Of a stretch of 5,923 nt of DNA, positions 5,609 to 5,923 are shown piece after piece (position 1 is the stretch's first letter; every line of letters starts with the position of its first letter). The DNA lies in assembly GCA_003641425.1 (NCBI GenBank), contig QNAH01000183.1:1-5923 (forward strand), given 5' to 3'. A program made the translations under genes and the position numbers. The notes under the pieces were generated by a model. That model did not search any database, was not told the origin of the DNA, and worked only from the letters and a program-made list of their open reading frames with translations. The stretch comes from Candidatus Zixiibacteriota bacterium (GTDB taxonomy: Bacteria > Zixibacteria > MSB-5A5 > GN15 > PGXB01).

Positions 5609-5923
5609 ATGAATAAAAAATTAACTGGAATTGTCCTGGCTCTAATGCTGATACTCCTTCCGGCAGTATTAGTATTCGGTCAGGCCGCTCACGTTATTTC
5701 CTGCGGACAGCCGGTCGGCGGGGGTGGAAGCTCGTCAAGCGGCACCTATAATCTCACCGGTTCGGTGCCGCTGATCGGCAGTATCGCATCGGGGAGCCCT
5801 GGCCATGAAATAGCATCCGGGACGATATTGATATCGTCCGGCCTCCAGCCATACTCGGCGCTGGAAATCAGCTATGTCGGTTCGTCGGTAATGACCGTTT
5901 CGTATGGAACCGACCGTGCGGTC
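5609..5923 (+). CDS. Small secreted Gly/Ser-rich protein, N-terminal part only
   Basis: My translation of the last stretch gives 105 residues, open at the window end. The start MNKKLTGIVLALMLILLPAV... is a clear signal peptide, likely cut after VFG (residue 23). The mature part has one Cys in view (C32), then GGGGSSSS (38-45), GTYNLTGS, and a run of small-residue beta strands (ASGTILISSGLQ; LEISYVGSS). The signal peptide followed by a Gly/Ser stretch and 'YNLTGS...SG' strands is a style found in secreted or surface proteins of FCB-type bacteria that may carry a sorting domain at the C-terminus; that end is outside the window. The ribosome site AGAGG (5598-5602) lies 6 nt before the ATG. It is 47 bp after the fibre-like gene and probably in the same operon. 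Function unknown. Confidence 0.8.
   Translation, partial: MNKKLTGIVLALMLILLPAVLVFGQAAHVISCGQPVGGGGSSSSGTYNLTGSVPLIGSIASGSPGHEIASGTILISSGLQPYSALEISYVGSSVMTVSYGTDRAV

Overview
The window looks like chromosomal DNA from an uncultured Gram-negative bacterium. Three kinds of secreted protein here recall genomes of the FCB superphylum and related candidate phyla such as Zixibacteria: a basic/aromatic anchor followed by a Gly/Asp-rich tail, an 'MYQGRLTNADGTP' N-terminus, and a Gly/Ser-rich pseudopilin-like start. This placement is an impression from protein style, not a database result. Coding DNA has balanced base composition and the 380-bp divergent intergenic region is clearly AT-richer. No RNA gene, transposase, CRISPR array or phage integration gene is visible.

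Layout. Bases 1-1644 hold two genes on the minus strand. The first transcribed is a PAAR-repeat spike-tip protein (1644 to 580) with a nine-glycine hinge and a long beta-rich C-terminal extension. After 46 bp comes an OmpA-like protein with a PG_binding_1-like segment and no signal peptide (533 to beyond base 1). A strong sigma70-type promoter (TTGACT, 17-nt spacer, TAATAT) sits 45-75 bp upstream of the PAAR start. Bases 1645-2024 are a divergent regulatory region with three exact inverted repeats or palindromes and no convincing plus-strand promoter.

Bases 2025 to the end hold four genes on the plus strand, separated by 34, 38 and 47 bp and so probably one operon: a transmembrane Hanks-type Ser/Thr kinase with a PEGA-like extracytoplasmic region; an exported, helical, TPR-like protein with a C-terminal membrane anchor; a secreted two-domain beta protein resembling fibre or attachment proteins; and the start of a small secreted Gly/Ser-rich protein.

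Working hypothesis (inference). The minus-strand pair supplies tip and peptidoglycan-contact parts of a contractile injection apparatus (T6SS or extracellular contractile injection system type). The plus-strand operon couples a membrane kinase that could sense the envelope to exported surface proteins. The divergent arrangement allows co-regulation, as the kinase PpkA regulates T6SS in Pseudomonas, but no sheath, tube, baseplate or ATPase gene lies in the window, so the link to an injection machine rests on the PAAR protein and its partner alone.
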